64,000 bases of DNA from JACVRW01 sp963765135 (GTDB lineage: Bacteria; Actinomycetota; Thermoleophilia; Solirubrobacterales; Thermoleophilaceae). Each line of letters starts with the position of its first letter. Within the stretch, counting starts at the first letter, position 1. Shown one piece after another: positions 11,977-21,266 of the stretch. The translations under genes and the position numbers were made by a program. Location: the NCBI GenBank assembly GCA_963765135.1, contig CAVXUX010000002.1:930001-994000 (forward strand), written 5' to 3'. A model generated the notes under the pieces. It made no database searches. It was given only the letters and a program-made list of their open reading frames with translations, and was not told the origin of the DNA.

Positions 11977-14220
11977 GCGGGCACGGCTTCGGGCACGGCC
12001 GCCCGCACCTCGACCGGGATGCCGTTCAGCACCGCGTTGCCGGACAGCGGGTCGATCTGCGACTCGTCGGCCAGCACGTTGCTGTTCACGCCGGCGTGGT
12101 CGCTCGCCACGCTCATCTTCACGCCCGGCGCGTCGTGGCCCCAGCCGTGCGGGATCGAGACGACCCCCGGCATGATCCCGTCGATCACCTCGACCGGCGC
12201 CTCGATCTGACCCGTCGCCGACTTCACCACCGCGCGGCCGCCGTCCTCCAGCCCGAGCCGGACGGCGTCGTCGGGGTGGATGTGCAGCGTGCAGCGGTCC
12301 TTGCCCTTCACGAGCGCCGGCAGGTTGTGCATCCACGAGTTGTTCGAGCGCAGCTGGCGCCGGCCGATCAGCACCAAGCCGCCGTTCAGCTCGCGCGCGA
12401 GCGCTCCCTGGAGGCGCTCAACGTCGGCCACGATCGCCTCGGGCGCCAGCTCGATTCGCCCGGACGGCGTGCGCAGCACCTCGGGCACGCGCTCGCGGTG
12501 GGGGCCGAGGTCCACGCCATGCGGGCTGCGCTCGAGCACGTCCAGCGTCAGGCCGTCGGGCTCCGCGCCGAAGCCGTCGCCGTACGGGCCCACGCGCAGC
12601 ATGAAGTCGAGCACCCGCTCGGGTCCGCGGCGCGGCTCGAGCCCCTCGATCAGCTCGGTGGGGTCACGGCCGGCGACCCGCGAGCCGGCGTCGCCGACCT
12701 CGCGCTGCACGAGCGTGGAGATGACCAGGTCGTCGAGCGCCGCGCCGTCGGCGTTCGGGCCCTGTCCCGGCGAGCACGCCCGCCAGCCTGATGAAGATCT
12801 CCCACTCCGCGGGCCCCGAGGCCTCGAACACGGGTGGCGAGTAGTTCGCCACGTTGCGCACGGCCAGCTGGTAGAGCGCCAGGTCGAAGTGCGACTTCTC
12901 GAGCGGCTCGGGCGCCGGCAGCACCACGTCGGCGTGGCGCGTGGTCTCGTTCACGTAGATGTCGACGGCCAGCATGAAGTCGAGGCCCTCGATCGCGCTC
13001 TCGAGCCGCTCGGAGTTGGGCGTGGACACGACCGGGTTGCCGGCGACCGTGACGAGCGCACGCACCTGGCCCTCGCCGGGCGTCTCGATCTCCTCGGCAA
13101 GGACCGCGACCGGCAGCTCGCCGTAGGTCTCGGGCAGGCCGCGCACGCGGCTGTGCCAGCGCCCGATGCGCACGCCCTTGCCGGTGCCGGACGCTCCGGA
13201 CGAGTTGCGCTGCCCGGCCGCGGCGAGCGGGAACATCGCGCCGCCCTCGCGGTCGAGGTTGCCGGTGAGCACGTTCAGCACGTCGACCAGCCAGCTGGCC
13301 AGCGTCCCGAACTCCTGCGTGCAGGTGCCGATCCGGGCGTACACCGCGCCGGCGGGCGCCGCCGCCAGCTCGCGCGCCATGCGCCGGATCTCGCCGGCCT
13401 CGATCCCGCAGGCGCCGGCCACCAGCTCGGGCGTGAAGTCGCGCACGAGCGCCGTGACCTGCTCGAGCCCGTTGAGGTGCTCGTTCAGGCGGCCGGGACC
13501 GACCAGGTCCTCCTCGACCAGCGTGCAGGCCATGCCCGCGAGCAGCAGCGCGTCGGTGCCCGGCCGGATGAAGTGGTGCTCGTCGGCCTCCTCGGCTGTC
13601 CGCGTGCGGCGCGGATCGACGACCACGACCTTGCCGCCCCGCTCGCGGATGCGGCGCAGCCGGCCGCGCATGTCGGGCGCCGTCAGCAGGCTGCCGTTCG
13701 AGACCAGCGGGTTGGCGCCCAGGATCAGCAGGTGGTCGGTGCGGTCCACGTCCGGAACCGGCACGGACAGCATCGTGCCGAACATCAGCCCGGCGCTGAC
13801 CTGCTTGGGCATCTGGTCGACGGTCGAGGCGGAGTAGATGTTCCGCGAGCCGAGCGCGCGCAGCCACACCGGCCCGTACGCGAGCGCCGACAGGTTGTGC
13901 GCGTTCGGGTTGCCGATGTAGACGGCGACGGCGTTGCGCCCGTGCTCGGCGAGCAGCGGCGACAGGCGACGGTCGATCTCCTCGAACGCCTCGTCCCAGC
14001 TCGCCTCGACCAGCTCGCCGTCGCGGCGGACCAGCGGCGTGGTCAGGCGGTCAGGGTCCTCGTGCAGCTGCTTGAGCCCGAACGCCTTGGGGCAGATGAA
14101 GCCGTGGCTGAGCACGTCCTGCTCGTCGCCACGGACCGACACGACCTCACCTCCCTCCGTCTCCACCTCGAGTCCGCAGGTGGCTTCGCAGAAGGGACAG
14201 GTCCGGTAGTGGAGCGCCAT
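11973..14220 (-). CDS. Molybdopterin-dependent oxidoreductase (formate dehydrogenase-like; frame broken once)
   Basis: The N-terminus has the 4Fe-4S ligand set CPFCEATCGLEVE followed by FICPKAFG. The middle has bis-MGD binding segments (LILGANPLVSNGSLL, VVDPRRTRTAEEADEHHFIRPGTDALLL). The C-terminus has the dinucleotide-binding end with LHIHPDDAVRLGL, IPHGWGHDAPGVKM and DPLSGNAVLNGIPVEV. About 748 residues result after repair of a break near 12770, where GCCGGGACAG carries one G too many. The family covers formate dehydrogenase-type and other two-electron oxidoreductases, and the substrate cannot be read from the sequence. No partner electron-transfer subunit is adjacent. No selenocysteine is evident. 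Confidence 0.85.
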
Positions 14221-14229
14221 GCGCGCAGG

Positions 14230-14943
14230 TTACTCCTGCCGCACCTCGATCCAGAGCGCCTGCGAGGCGCACAGGAGGCGCCCGGCGGAGTCGAACAGCG
14301 CGCAGGCACCGGCGTGCTTGCGCCCGTCCACGGAGAGCGGCCAGGAGAGGATGGCGTGGCGCTCGCCGACCTCGACGGACGCGCCCAGCCGCGCGGTCAG
14401 GCGCGCGAGCACCATCGGCGGGCCGCTGGCGAAGTTCGCCACCGGCGCGCTGGTCGGGCAGTCGAGCGCCGCCCAGACGCACTCGGGCCGGACGTGGCCG
14501 GTGCCGTCGTCGAGCGTCTCGTCTGGCGTCCAGGGGGTCGCGAACATGCCGTCGCGCAGCTCGCCGGGGAAGAGGCGCAGCCCGTCGCCGGGGTCTCGCT
14601 CCGGGCCGCAGGCGAAGCAGGTGGGGAAGGGGTGGTGGTCGCACCAGTGGTCCCGCCCGGCGGCCGAGGCCGCTGCGGCCTCCTCGGGGGAGATCGGGTC
14701 GGGCACATCGAGCAGCAGCTCCGCCGGCCCGCCCTCCGCCACGCGCGCGTCGCCGTCGCGCAACTGGACCTGGTCGCCGTCGCGCAGCACCGACAGGGGC
14801 TTGCCGATTGGGGGCGGCAGGCGCAGCGACACGGACACGTCCTCGGCGCCGACCAGGCCGGCCACCAGCCCGCAGGTATAGCCGCCGTTCGCCGAGGCGG
14901 GCGGCCCGTTGAACCGAGCGGGGATGGTCAGCGTCTCGCTCAC
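14230..14943 (-). CDS. Thioesterase-like (hotdog-type) hypothetical protein
   Basis: This 237-residue protein starts MSETLTIPARFNGPPASANGGYTCGLVAG. The FNGPPASANGGYTCG opening and the later CPTSAPVANFASGPPMVLARL and GRKHAGACALFDSAGRLLCASQALW segments look like acyl-CoA thioesterase or acyl-ACP hotdog domains in which a hydrophobic strand meets a helix. A central HHPFPTCFACGPER segment is unusual and could bind metal. I do not recognise a named subfamily. It lies between the molybdopterin enzyme and the flippase on the same strand with short gaps, so it may belong to either transcription unit. The frame is intact. Confidence 0.55.
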   Translation of the reverse strand: MSETLTIPARFNGPPASANGGYTCGLVAGLVGAEDVSVSLRLPPPIGKPLSVLRDGDQVQLRDGDARVAEGGPAELLLDVPDPISPEEAAAASAAGRDHWCDHHPFPTCFACGPERDPGDGLRLFPGELRDGMFATPWTPDETLDDGTGHVRPECVWAALDCPTSAPVANFASGPPMVLARLTARLGASVEVGERHAILSWPLSVDGRKHAGACALFDSAGRLLCASQALWIEVRQE

Positions 14944-14958
14944 GCGGCCCGAAGGATC

Positions 14959-16266
14959 TCAGGCACGCCGGTAGAGGCTGTGAAGCAGCGCACACAAGCA
15001 GGCGGCGGCGCCGAGGAAGGCGATCTCGACCTGGAGCACGCGGTCGTCGAAGTCGGCGATCAGCAGGAACAGCGCGAACGCGATCGCGCAGCTCACCCAC
15101 GCCGCGGCCGCGTGCGGGGCGCGGCCGTGCGCCAGCAGGGCCTGGTTGAGCGTGGCGGCCGACAGGTAGAGGCCCATCCCGATCGAGACCAGCACGAGGC
15201 CCAGGCGCTCGTAGTCGAAGTCGCCGCCGAACACCACGTCCATCAGCCAGGGGCCGATCGCGAGCATGACCAGCGCAACGCAGCCGGCGAACCCCGCGAT
15301 CGCCACCAGCGTGACGTTGACGCTGCGCCGGAACGGGTCGGTCTCGCCGCTCGCGCGCAGTCGCGTGAGGTGGGGGAGGATCGACGTCTGCACCGCCTGG
15401 AACAGCTGGAGCGGGGCGCGCGCGATCAGCAGCACGTTGAAGGCGAAGCCGGCCAGCGCGGCGCCGCGAGCGCCCTCGTTCGCCTTCACGAGCAGCGGGC
15501 CGGCGTTCAGGAAGGTCTGCTCGCTGAGCATGATCAGCAGCACGGCGACAGCGAAGCCGCTGCCGTGGGAGAGCGTGAACTCGGTGTCGCCCTTGGCCGA
15601 GGGCTCGTCGCGGGCGGCGGCGTCGAGCGCGTCGGTGTCGACCGGCTCCTGCGCCCGCAGCCGCCGGCCGAGCGCCCACGGCACCACGGCGAGCGACACG
15701 ATCGGCGCGGCCGCGATGCCGAGCGCCACCGCGGTCTGGCCCTCGGCGATGCTCACGGCGACGGCCAGGGCGAACATGAAGCGCGAGCTGGCCTCCATCA
15801 GGACCAGGCCGCCGTAGAGGCCGAAGCGGTGGTGTCCGGCGAGGAACCCACGCGCGAAGTAGCTCGCCGCGTAGGCGAGCACCGCCACGATCAGGATCGT
15901 GTAGAGCGTGCCCGAGCCACCCAGCAGCTCGTCCTCGATCGGGTCGCGCAGCGCGAGCGCCACGACCGCGAACAGGACGGCGAGCGCGAGCTGGATCGTC
16001 GCGGCCACGCGCAGGTACTCGCGGCCGGACACGCCGCGCGCGTCGCGGTCGGCGATCGTGCGCGACAGCAGCTGCTCGACCGGCCGGTACAGCACCGACA
16101 CCGTGATGAACACCGCCGACCACAGCAGCGTGATGCGCCCGTACTCGGCCTCGGTCAGCGAGTGGCTGGCGAGCGCGAAGTACCCGAAGGTGACGAGGCC
16201 GGTGACGCCGATGCCAACCGAGAGGATCGCGGCCCCCCGGCCGTAGGTGCTCTCAGACGTGGACAA
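14959..16266 (-). CDS. Polysaccharide flippase (MOP/Wzx-like)
   Basis: This 435-residue protein has about 12 predicted membrane segments and begins, after GTG, with a short tail and the helix AAILSVGIGVTGLVTFGYFALA. The overall order, with RTIADRD between early helices and a long hydrophobic C-terminal half, fits MOP-superfamily flippases that move lipid-linked glycans across the membrane. The start overlaps the end of the upstream methyltransferase gene by 14 bases, and a GT2 transferase precedes that, forming a GT-methyltransferase-flippase operon. A basic/acidic cytoplasmic loop near residues 200-235 separates the two halves. Confidence 0.8.
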   Translation of the reverse strand: MSTSESTYGRGAAILSVGIGVTGLVTFGYFALASHSLTEAEYGRITLLWSAVFITVSVLYRPVEQLLSRTIADRDARGVSGREYLRVAATIQLALAVLFAVVALALRDPIEDELLGGSGTLYTILIVAVLAYAASYFARGFLAGHHRFGLYGGLVLMEASSRFMFALAVAVSIAEGQTAVALGIAAAPIVSLAVVPWALGRRLRAQEPVDTDALDAAARDEPSAKGDTEFTLSHGSGFAVAVLLIMLSEQTFLNAGPLLVKANEGARGAALAGFAFNVLLIARAPLQLFQAVQTSILPHLTRLRASGETDPFRRSVNVTLVAIAGFAGCVALVMLAIGPWLMDVVFGGDFDYERLGLVLVSIGMGLYLSAATLNQALLAHGRAPHAAAAWVSCAIAFALFLLIADFDDRVLQVEIAFLGAAACLCALLHSLYRRA

Positions 16267-16864
16267 GCACCATGGTCCAGGGGAAGGGCGAGCGCGCCTC
16301 CTGGACCGTCCCGTACCGGGACAGGAGCGCGACGAACGCTCGCTTCGACCAGTGGTTCACGTGGCCGGGGGTGTTGCCGAGGTCGCGCAGGTAGGCGCCG
16401 CGCGCGACGTTCAGCCCGCGCCAGAGCGGCTCGCGCGGGACGCTGACCAACAGGTGGCCCGAGGCCACGCGCGCCATCTCGGCGAGCGTCGCCTCCGGCT
16501 CCGGCACGTGCTCGAGCACCTCGATCGCGCACGCCATGTCGAACTCGCCGTTCGCGAACGAGAGCGAGGTGGCCTCCTCCACCCGGAACTCGAGGTTGGG
16601 GCGCTGGCGGCGCTCCCACTCGGCGCGCAGCTTCGGGTCGTCGAGGTCGATGCCGACGATGCGCCCATCGGCGAGGCGCTCGGCCCACTCCGCGGTCAGC
16701 ACGCCCTCGCCGCAGCCGACGTCGAGTATCGAGCGCGGAGCGGCTTCGGCCCAGAGCTCGTCGAGCGTGGAGTGGAAGCCGGCCATCAGCCGCTTGACGA
16801 CCGGGTTCGCGGATCCGTACTTGTCGAACGTGTTGCCGGTGGGGACCTCCGCCGTGGCGCTCAC
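16253..16864 (-). CDS. Class I SAM-dependent methyltransferase
   Basis: This 203-residue protein has the Rossmann methyltransferase motif I ILDVGCGEGVLT near residue 46, an acidic residue in IVGIDLDDP for the SAM ribose, and a motif near IEVLEHVPEPEATLAEMARV, typical of UbiE/type-11 methyltransferases. The GTG start overlaps the stop of the GT2 gene (GTGA). Its operon partners, a GT2 transferase and a flippase, suggest methylation of a lipid-linked sugar or of a glycan, though the substrate is not visible. Confidence 0.85.
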   Translation of the reverse strand: MSATAEVPTGNTFDKYGSANPVVKRLMAGFHSTLDELWAEAAPRSILDVGCGEGVLTAEWAERLADGRIVGIDLDDPKLRAEWERRQRPNLEFRVEEATSLSFANGEFDMACAIEVLEHVPEPEATLAEMARVASGHLLVSVPREPLWRGLNVARGAYLRDLGNTPGHVNHWSKRAFVALLSRYGTVQEARSPFPWTMVLVHV

Positions 16865-17919
16865 AGCTTCACGGCTTCCCGGTCCTCGGTCTTGCCGGTG
16901 GCGCCGCCGGCCTGGGCGCCGGTGGTGGGCGGTTGCCCGGTCGGGCTGGCGCCCGGCTCGTAGTGCGAGGGCGCGACGCCCAGGTGCAGCTCGACCCGCC
17001 GCACGCGCTCGAGGATGCGCTGCTGGAGCACGCGTGACCCGGCGAGGATGTCGCCGAGCACGCCCAGCGCCACGAACTGCACGGCGACGATGAACAGGGT
17101 GGATCCGAGGATCAGCGACTGGATGTGCCCGCCGCCGTTGCCGTCGATGAAGTAGTAGAGGAAGCGCGCCCAGATGACCACGCCCACCAGCGCCGTGAGC
17201 GCGGCGGCGGCCATGAACAGTCTCAGCGGCTCGTAGAGCGCGTAGATGCGGAAGATCGACACCCCGTTGCGCCGCACGTAGGCCGCCGTCGACGGGAACA
17301 GGCGCGACTCGCGCGTCTTGGGGTTGGTCCGGATCGGGACGTGGTCGACCGCCACCAGCATCTTGCCCGCCTGGATGATCGACTCGAGCGTGTAGGTGAA
17401 CTTGGAGACCACCTGGATCTGCAGCGCGGCCTCGCGGTTGTAGGCGCGGAAGCCGGAGGTGGTGTCGGGCACGTTGGTGTCGGACGCCCGCCGCACGACC
17501 GCGCTGCCCCAGCGCTGGAGCAGCCTCTTCACCGGCGAGAAGTGCTCGATCCGGTCGGTCTCGCGGTCGCCGACGACCATGTCGGCTGTCCCTTCCAGGA
17601 TCGGCGCCACGAGCTTGGGGATGTCGGCGCCGACGTACTGGTTGTCGGCGTCGGTGTTGACGATCACGTCGGCGCCGAGCTTGAGGCAGGCGTCGAGGCC
17701 CGCCTGGAAGCCGGCGGCCAGCCCGCGGTTGTTGGTCAGCCGCACGATGTGGTCCACACCGCCCGCGCGCGCGACCTCCACCGTGCGGTCGGTGGAGCCG
17801 TCGTCGATCACGAGCCACTCGACGGTGTCGATCCCGGGAACCTCTCTGGGGAGGTCCCTGAGGGTTTCGGGAAGCGTCTGCTCCTCGTCGAAGCAGGGGA
17901 TCTGGATGATCAGCTTCAT
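16861..17919 (-). CDS. Family 2 glycosyltransferase (dolichyl-phosphate-sugar synthase type)
   Basis: This 352-residue protein has a GT-A domain: IPCFDEEQTLPETL, the nucleotide-binding VIDDGSTDRT, and the metal-binding NTDADNQYVGADI with its DxD-like motif. After the GT-A domain come two membrane helices (LFMAAAALTALVGVVIWARFL and a second near residues 255-280) and a charged cytoplasmic tail. That layout matches polyprenyl-phosphate mannose/glucose synthases, which make lipid-linked sugar donors for the GT39/GT-C transferases nearby. A PHO-box-like repeat lies in its upstream region. It is the first gene of a minus-strand operon. Confidence 0.88.
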   Translation of the reverse strand: MKLIIQIPCFDEEQTLPETLRDLPREVPGIDTVEWLVIDDGSTDRTVEVARAGGVDHIVRLTNNRGLAAGFQAGLDACLKLGADVIVNTDADNQYVGADIPKLVAPILEGTADMVVGDRETDRIEHFSPVKRLLQRWGSAVVRRASDTNVPDTTSGFRAYNREAALQIQVVSKFTYTLESIIQAGKMLVAVDHVPIRTNPKTRESRLFPSTAAYVRRNGVSIFRIYALYEPLRLFMAAAALTALVGVVIWARFLYYFIDGNGGGHIQSLILGSTLFIVAVQFVALGVLGDILAGSRVLQQRILERVRRVELHLGVAPSHYEPGASPTGQPPTTGAQAGGATGKTEDREAVKL

Positions 17920-17953
17920 GCGGCTCGTCCCGTAGCGTAAAGGCCGGGTCAGC

Positions 17954-17975
17954 GTTCACGGTGGGTTCACAAGGT
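17954..17975. promoter_or_regulatory. Candidate PHO-box-like direct repeat
   Basis: The divergent intergenic region contains GTTCACGGTGG followed directly by GTTCACAAGGT: two copies of GTTCAC spaced 11 bases apart. Tandem 11-base GTTCAC-type units are the form of actinobacterial PhoP boxes. The site lies between the GT2 operon (minus) and a membrane glycosyltransferase (plus). The units beyond GTTCAC match the consensus only partly, so this is a candidate. Confidence 0.35.
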
Positions 17976-17986
17976 CGCGTGCGACC
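17973..17986. promoter_or_regulatory. 14-base palindrome in divergent promoter region
   Basis: GGTCGC-GT-GCGACC is a perfect 6-bp inverted repeat with a two-base centre, overlapping the end of the GTTCAC repeat. It may be a dimeric regulator site. High local GC makes short palindromes common, so weight is low. Confidence 0.25.
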
Positions 17987-18008
17987 GGGCCTACCCTGCC
18001 GGTGGGCC

Positions 18009-19517
18009 ATGTGGAAGCTGATCGCCGCATGCCTGGCGCTGGGCGGGGCCTCGCTGCTCCTGCCCTCCGAGCCAAGCTATGACCCGGTGGCATGGCTGAT
18101 CTGGGGGCGCGAGCTCGCGCATCTCCACCTCGACACCAGCGGCGGGCCCTCGTGGAAGCCGCTGCCGGTGGCGTTCACGACGCTCACCGCGCCGCTCGGC
18201 GAGGTGGACCACGGGCTGCCGCCGGCGCTCTGGATGGCCGTCGCGCGCGCGGGCGCGCTGCTGGCGCTGGCGTTCGCCTTCAGGCTTGCCCGCCGGCTCG
18301 GCGGGGGCGGGGCGGCCGGCGTGCTGGGCGGGCTGGTCGCCGTGATGGCGCTGTTCCTGACGCCCGACTGGTTTCAGTTCGCCGCGCACGGGAGCGAGGC
18401 GCCGCTGGCGGTGGCGCTGATGCTGTGGGCGATCGAGCGGCAGCTGGACGGTCAGCGCGCCCACGCGGTCTGCCTGGCGACGCTGGCTTGCCTGCTGCGG
18501 CCGGAGCTGGTGCCGTTCCTGGGCCTCTACTGGCTGTGGGTGTGGCGGGCCGAACCGCGCCTGCGACCGCTTCTGGGCGGGGTGCTGGTGCTGCTGCCGC
18601 TGGCCTGGGTCGGGCCGGAGTGGATCGGCTCGGGCATGCCACTGGACGGCGGCGCGCAGGCGCGCAGTCAGCCGGCGTGGAGCCTGTCACTGGCCGAGCA
18701 TCCGTGGCTGCGGGCGCTGGAGCGAGTGCACAACCACGGCGGGCTGCCGCTGGAGCTGCTGGCCGCCGTGGCGGTAGCGGTGGCCGCGGTGCGACGCCGC
18801 GGGGCGGTGCTGGTACTCGCGGGGGCGGCGCTGGTCGAGACGGGGTTGTTCGTGGCGATGACGCAGGCCGGCTTCAGCGGCAACCCGCGCTACGTGCTGC
18901 CGGCGCTGGCGGTGCTGTCGGTGCTGGCCGGGGTGGGGGCGGCGAATCTGGCTGGGGTGGTGCCGGCGCTGGCGAACCGGGCCGGCGGATCCCCCAGCGC
19001 ACGCTTGGCCGGCGTGGTTGCCGCCGTTGCGTTGATCGCTCTGGCCGGCCAGAGCTTCGCGCACGCGCGCGTGCAGCGCCTGCGGGGTGAAGCCCACGAA
19101 GTGGGGATCCGCATGCAACTCCACCGCGACCTCGCCCAGGCCGTCCAGGCGGCGGGTGGCGCCGGGGCGGTCAGGGCGCTCGGTTGGGCCACCACCAACC
19201 GCGCCCTACAGACACGCCTGGCCTGGGAGCTGGGTGTGCCGATGGAGCTGACCGAGAGCCTCACCGATTACCGCGTGATCTTCCGTTCGTCGCACGAGCC
19301 GCTCGTCGGTCGCGTGTACATGACCGGGCGCGCGCGGCACCGTCAAACGCTTGCCCGCGTGGGCAGTTTCAGGGTGTACCGAAGGGACGGAATCACCTTC
19401 CCGATCGCCCGCCGGGAATGGAGGGCGTTCGAGGGTCCGTTTACAGGACTTTTGCAGGGAATTCACACTCCCGTGAATCGTGGGAGGATCCCCGCTGTCC
19501 GGGTAGTAACGAGGTAG
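18009..19517 (+). CDS. Polytopic GT-C-like membrane glycosyltransferase (paralogue A)
   Basis: This 502-residue protein has about ten membrane helices, starting MWKLIAACLALGGASLLLPS. Its first outside loop reads YDPVAWLIWGRELAHLHLDT and GGPSWKPLPVAFTT, with acidic residues placed as in GT-C transferases. A later helix carries MTQAGFSGNPRYVLP, and a soluble C-terminal part of about 150 residues follows. The gene at 27893 encodes a clear paralogue sharing YDPxAW, WGRE, GGPSWKP and MTQAGFxGN. The reaction is likely transfer of a sugar from a polyprenyl donor on the outer face, but no subfamily can be named. The ATG at 18009 fits the paralogue alignment. Confidence 0.65.
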   Translation: MWKLIAACLALGGASLLLPSEPSYDPVAWLIWGRELAHLHLDTSGGPSWKPLPVAFTTLTAPLGEVDHGLPPALWMAVARAGALLALAFAFRLARRLGGGGAAGVLGGLVAVMALFLTPDWFQFAAHGSEAPLAVALMLWAIERQLDGQRAHAVCLATLACLLRPELVPFLGLYWLWVWRAEPRLRPLLGGVLVLLPLAWVGPEWIGSGMPLDGGAQARSQPAWSLSLAEHPWLRALERVHNHGGLPLELLAAVAVAVAAVRRRGAVLVLAGAALVETGLFVAMTQAGFSGNPRYVLPALAVLSVLAGVGAANLAGVVPALANRAGGSPSARLAGVVAAVALIALAGQSFAHARVQRLRGEAHEVGIRMQLHRDLAQAVQAAGGAGAVRALGWATTNRALQTRLAWELGVPMELTESLTDYRVIFRSSHEPLVGRVYMTGRARHRQTLARVGSFRVYRRDGITFPIARREWRAFEGPFTGLLQGIHTPVNRGRIPAVRVVTR

Positions 19518-19598
19518 CTACGATCCGTTCACGGGTTAGCAACACCTCTGCTAGCCTGCGTCGTCCCTCGACCCCGGCTGTATGGAGTTCCGAACACG

Positions 19599-19784
19599 AT
19601 GACCACCCTTTTGGCTTACCTGGATCCCGGCAGCGGGAGCATGATCCTGCAGATCCTGGCGGGTGGCGTCGCAGCGGTCGCCGTGACCGCCAAGCTGTAC
19701 TGGAACCGCGTGCTCAAGTTCCTGCGCATCCGCAAGGACGAGCCGGAGACGGCTCCGGCCGAGCCGGCCCGCACGCCCGAGTAA
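19599..19784 (+). CDS. Small single-pass membrane protein (LDPGSGS family)
   Basis: This 61-residue protein begins MTTLLAYLDPGSGSMILQIL, has one hydrophobic segment with AGGVAAVAVTAKLYW, and then a basic-to-acidic tail rich in Pro and Glu. I recall small proteins with a DPGSGS/DPGTGS opening and a K-x-YW-R ending encoded next to glycan-modifying methyltransferases and alkaline-phosphatase-like proteins in diverse bacteria; this is memory, not a search. Here it precedes a methyltransferase by 51 bases and a membrane phosphatase-like protein, so a scaffold role for those partners is a fair guess. Confidence 0.7.
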   Translation: MTTLLAYLDPGSGSMILQILAGGVAAVAVTAKLYWNRVLKFLRIRKDEPETAPAEPARTPE

Positions 19785-19835
19785 CTCCTCCACGGGGCGG
19801 GCGCCGCGGCGATGGGGCGCGGCGCACCCTCTACC

Positions 19836-21266
19836 ATGCCCCCCGCCGTGACCCCGCCCGCTGACGCCAGCACCCAGCCCGCCGGCATCGAGCCGGGTTC
19901 CTTCCGGGACCCGGAGAGTCGAGTCTTCTATGCCGGCGCGGACGTCTATCGCGCGCTCTCGCCCGACGGCCTGAGCGACTTCGAGGCACTCCAGGCATCG
20001 GGTCTGCTGGGCGACGAGCGCATCGTCGGCACCGAGCTGGTCGAGGACGGCGCCATCGACAGGTCGCTGCTCGTGCACGAGCCGGCCGGGGTGCTGCGCC
20101 ACGAGCGCATCCCGTTCGTGTCGTACCCCTACGAGTGGACGTTCTCGATGCTCAAGGACGCGGCGCTCGTGCAGCTCGATCTGCTGCTCGCCTCGCTCGA
20201 CCACGACCTCGTCCTCAAGGACTCCACGCCCTACAACGTGCAGTTCAAGGGCGCGCGCCCGGTCTTCGTCGACGTCGGCTCCTTCGAGCGCATTCGCGAG
20301 GGCGAGCCGTGGGTCGGCTACCGCCAGTTCTGCATGCTCTACCTCTACCCGCTGCTCCTGCAGGCGGTGAAGGACGTTCCCTTCCATCCCTGGCTGCGCG
20401 GCTCGATCGACGGCATCACGCCGCTGCAGATGCGCAACCTGATGTCGTTCCGCGACCGCTTCCGCCGCGGCATGTTCACGAACGTGTTCCTGCACGCCCG
20501 GCTCGAGGCGCGCTACGCGGACCGGCCCGCGCAGGTCAAGCAGGAGGTCAAGCGCGTCTTCAAGAAGGAGCTGTTCGTCGCCAACGTGCGCAAGATGCGC
20601 AAGCTCGTCGAGCGGCTCGAGTGGAACCCGCCGCAGGGCGTCTGGACCGCCTACGGCGAGCGCAACAGCTACACCGACGACGACGCTCGGCGCAAGGACG
20701 AGTTCGTCCGCCAGGTCGCCACGTCCCAGCCCTGGAACCTGGTCTGGGACATCGGCGCCAACAACGGCCGCTACTCGCGGATCGCCGCCGAGGGCGCCAA
20801 GACGGTCGTGGCGGTGGACGCCGACCAGGGCCCGGTCGAGCTGCTCTACCGCGACCTCAAGCAGGAGGGCAACGAGCAGATCCTCACGCTCACGATGAAC
20901 CTCGCCGACCCGTCGCCGGGGCTCGGCTGGCGCGGGCTCGAGCGCAGGTCGATGCCCGACCGTGGCAAGCCAGATCTGGTGCTGGCGCTCGCGCTCGTGC
21001 ACCACGTCGCGATCAGCGCCAACGTGCCGGTCAAGGAGTTCATCGACTGGCTGGCCTCGCTCGGCACGGCGCTCGTGATCGAGTTCCCCACGCGCGAGGA
21101 CCCGATGGTCAAGAAGCTGCTGGCGCCCAAGCGCGACGGCCTGCACCCCGACTACGAGCTCGGCTACTTCGAGCGGACCCTGGGCGAGGCCTTCGAGGTC
21201 GAGCGGACCGAGCGCTCGGGGTCGGGCACGCGGGTGCTGTACTTCGCCCGCCCGAAGCGGGGATGA
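19836..21266 (+). CDS. Methyltransferase with an N-terminal kinase-like segment (NoeA-like)
   Basis: This protein of about 476 residues has two parts. The N-terminal half contains HDLVLKDSTPYNVQF followed by PVFVDVGSFERI, which mimics the D..N...D pattern of APH/small-molecule kinase folds. The C-terminal half is a SAM methyltransferase with LVWDIGANNGRYSRIAA as motif I, VVAVDADQGP, and LVLALALVHHVAI. Similar proteins are annotated as NoeA-related; I am moderately sure of that. Candidate starts are the ATG codons at 19812 and 19836 and a GTG at 19848. Its stop overlaps the ATG of the next gene (ATGA), coupling it to the phosphatase-like protein. Confidence 0.7.
   Translation: MPPAVTPPADASTQPAGIEPGSFRDPESRVFYAGADVYRALSPDGLSDFEALQASGLLGDERIVGTELVEDGAIDRSLLVHEPAGVLRHERIPFVSYPYEWTFSMLKDAALVQLDLLLASLDHDLVLKDSTPYNVQFKGARPVFVDVGSFERIREGEPWVGYRQFCMLYLYPLLLQAVKDVPFHPWLRGSIDGITPLQMRNLMSFRDRFRRGMFTNVFLHARLEARYADRPAQVKQEVKRVFKKELFVANVRKMRKLVERLEWNPPQGVWTAYGERNSYTDDDARRKDEFVRQVATSQPWNLVWDIGANNGRYSRIAAEGAKTVVAVDADQGPVELLYRDLKQEGNEQILTLTMNLADPSPGLGWRGLERRSMPDRGKPDLVLALALVHHVAISANVPVKEFIDWLASLGTALVIEFPTREDPMVKKLLAPKRDGLHPDYELGYFERTLGEAFEVERTERSGSGTRVLYFARPKRG

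Noticed and set aside
12280..16446. A 1388-codon plus-strand open frame
   Set aside because: It is antisense to the molybdopterin enzyme, thioesterase-like gene and flippase, and is rich in Arg, Ala, Gly and His as expected from GC-rich shadows. No domain is visible.
19461..19478. Inverted repeat ATTCAC-actccc-GTGAAT
   Set aside because: It lies inside the end of a coding sequence and only 6 bp pair; no terminator or operator context supports it.
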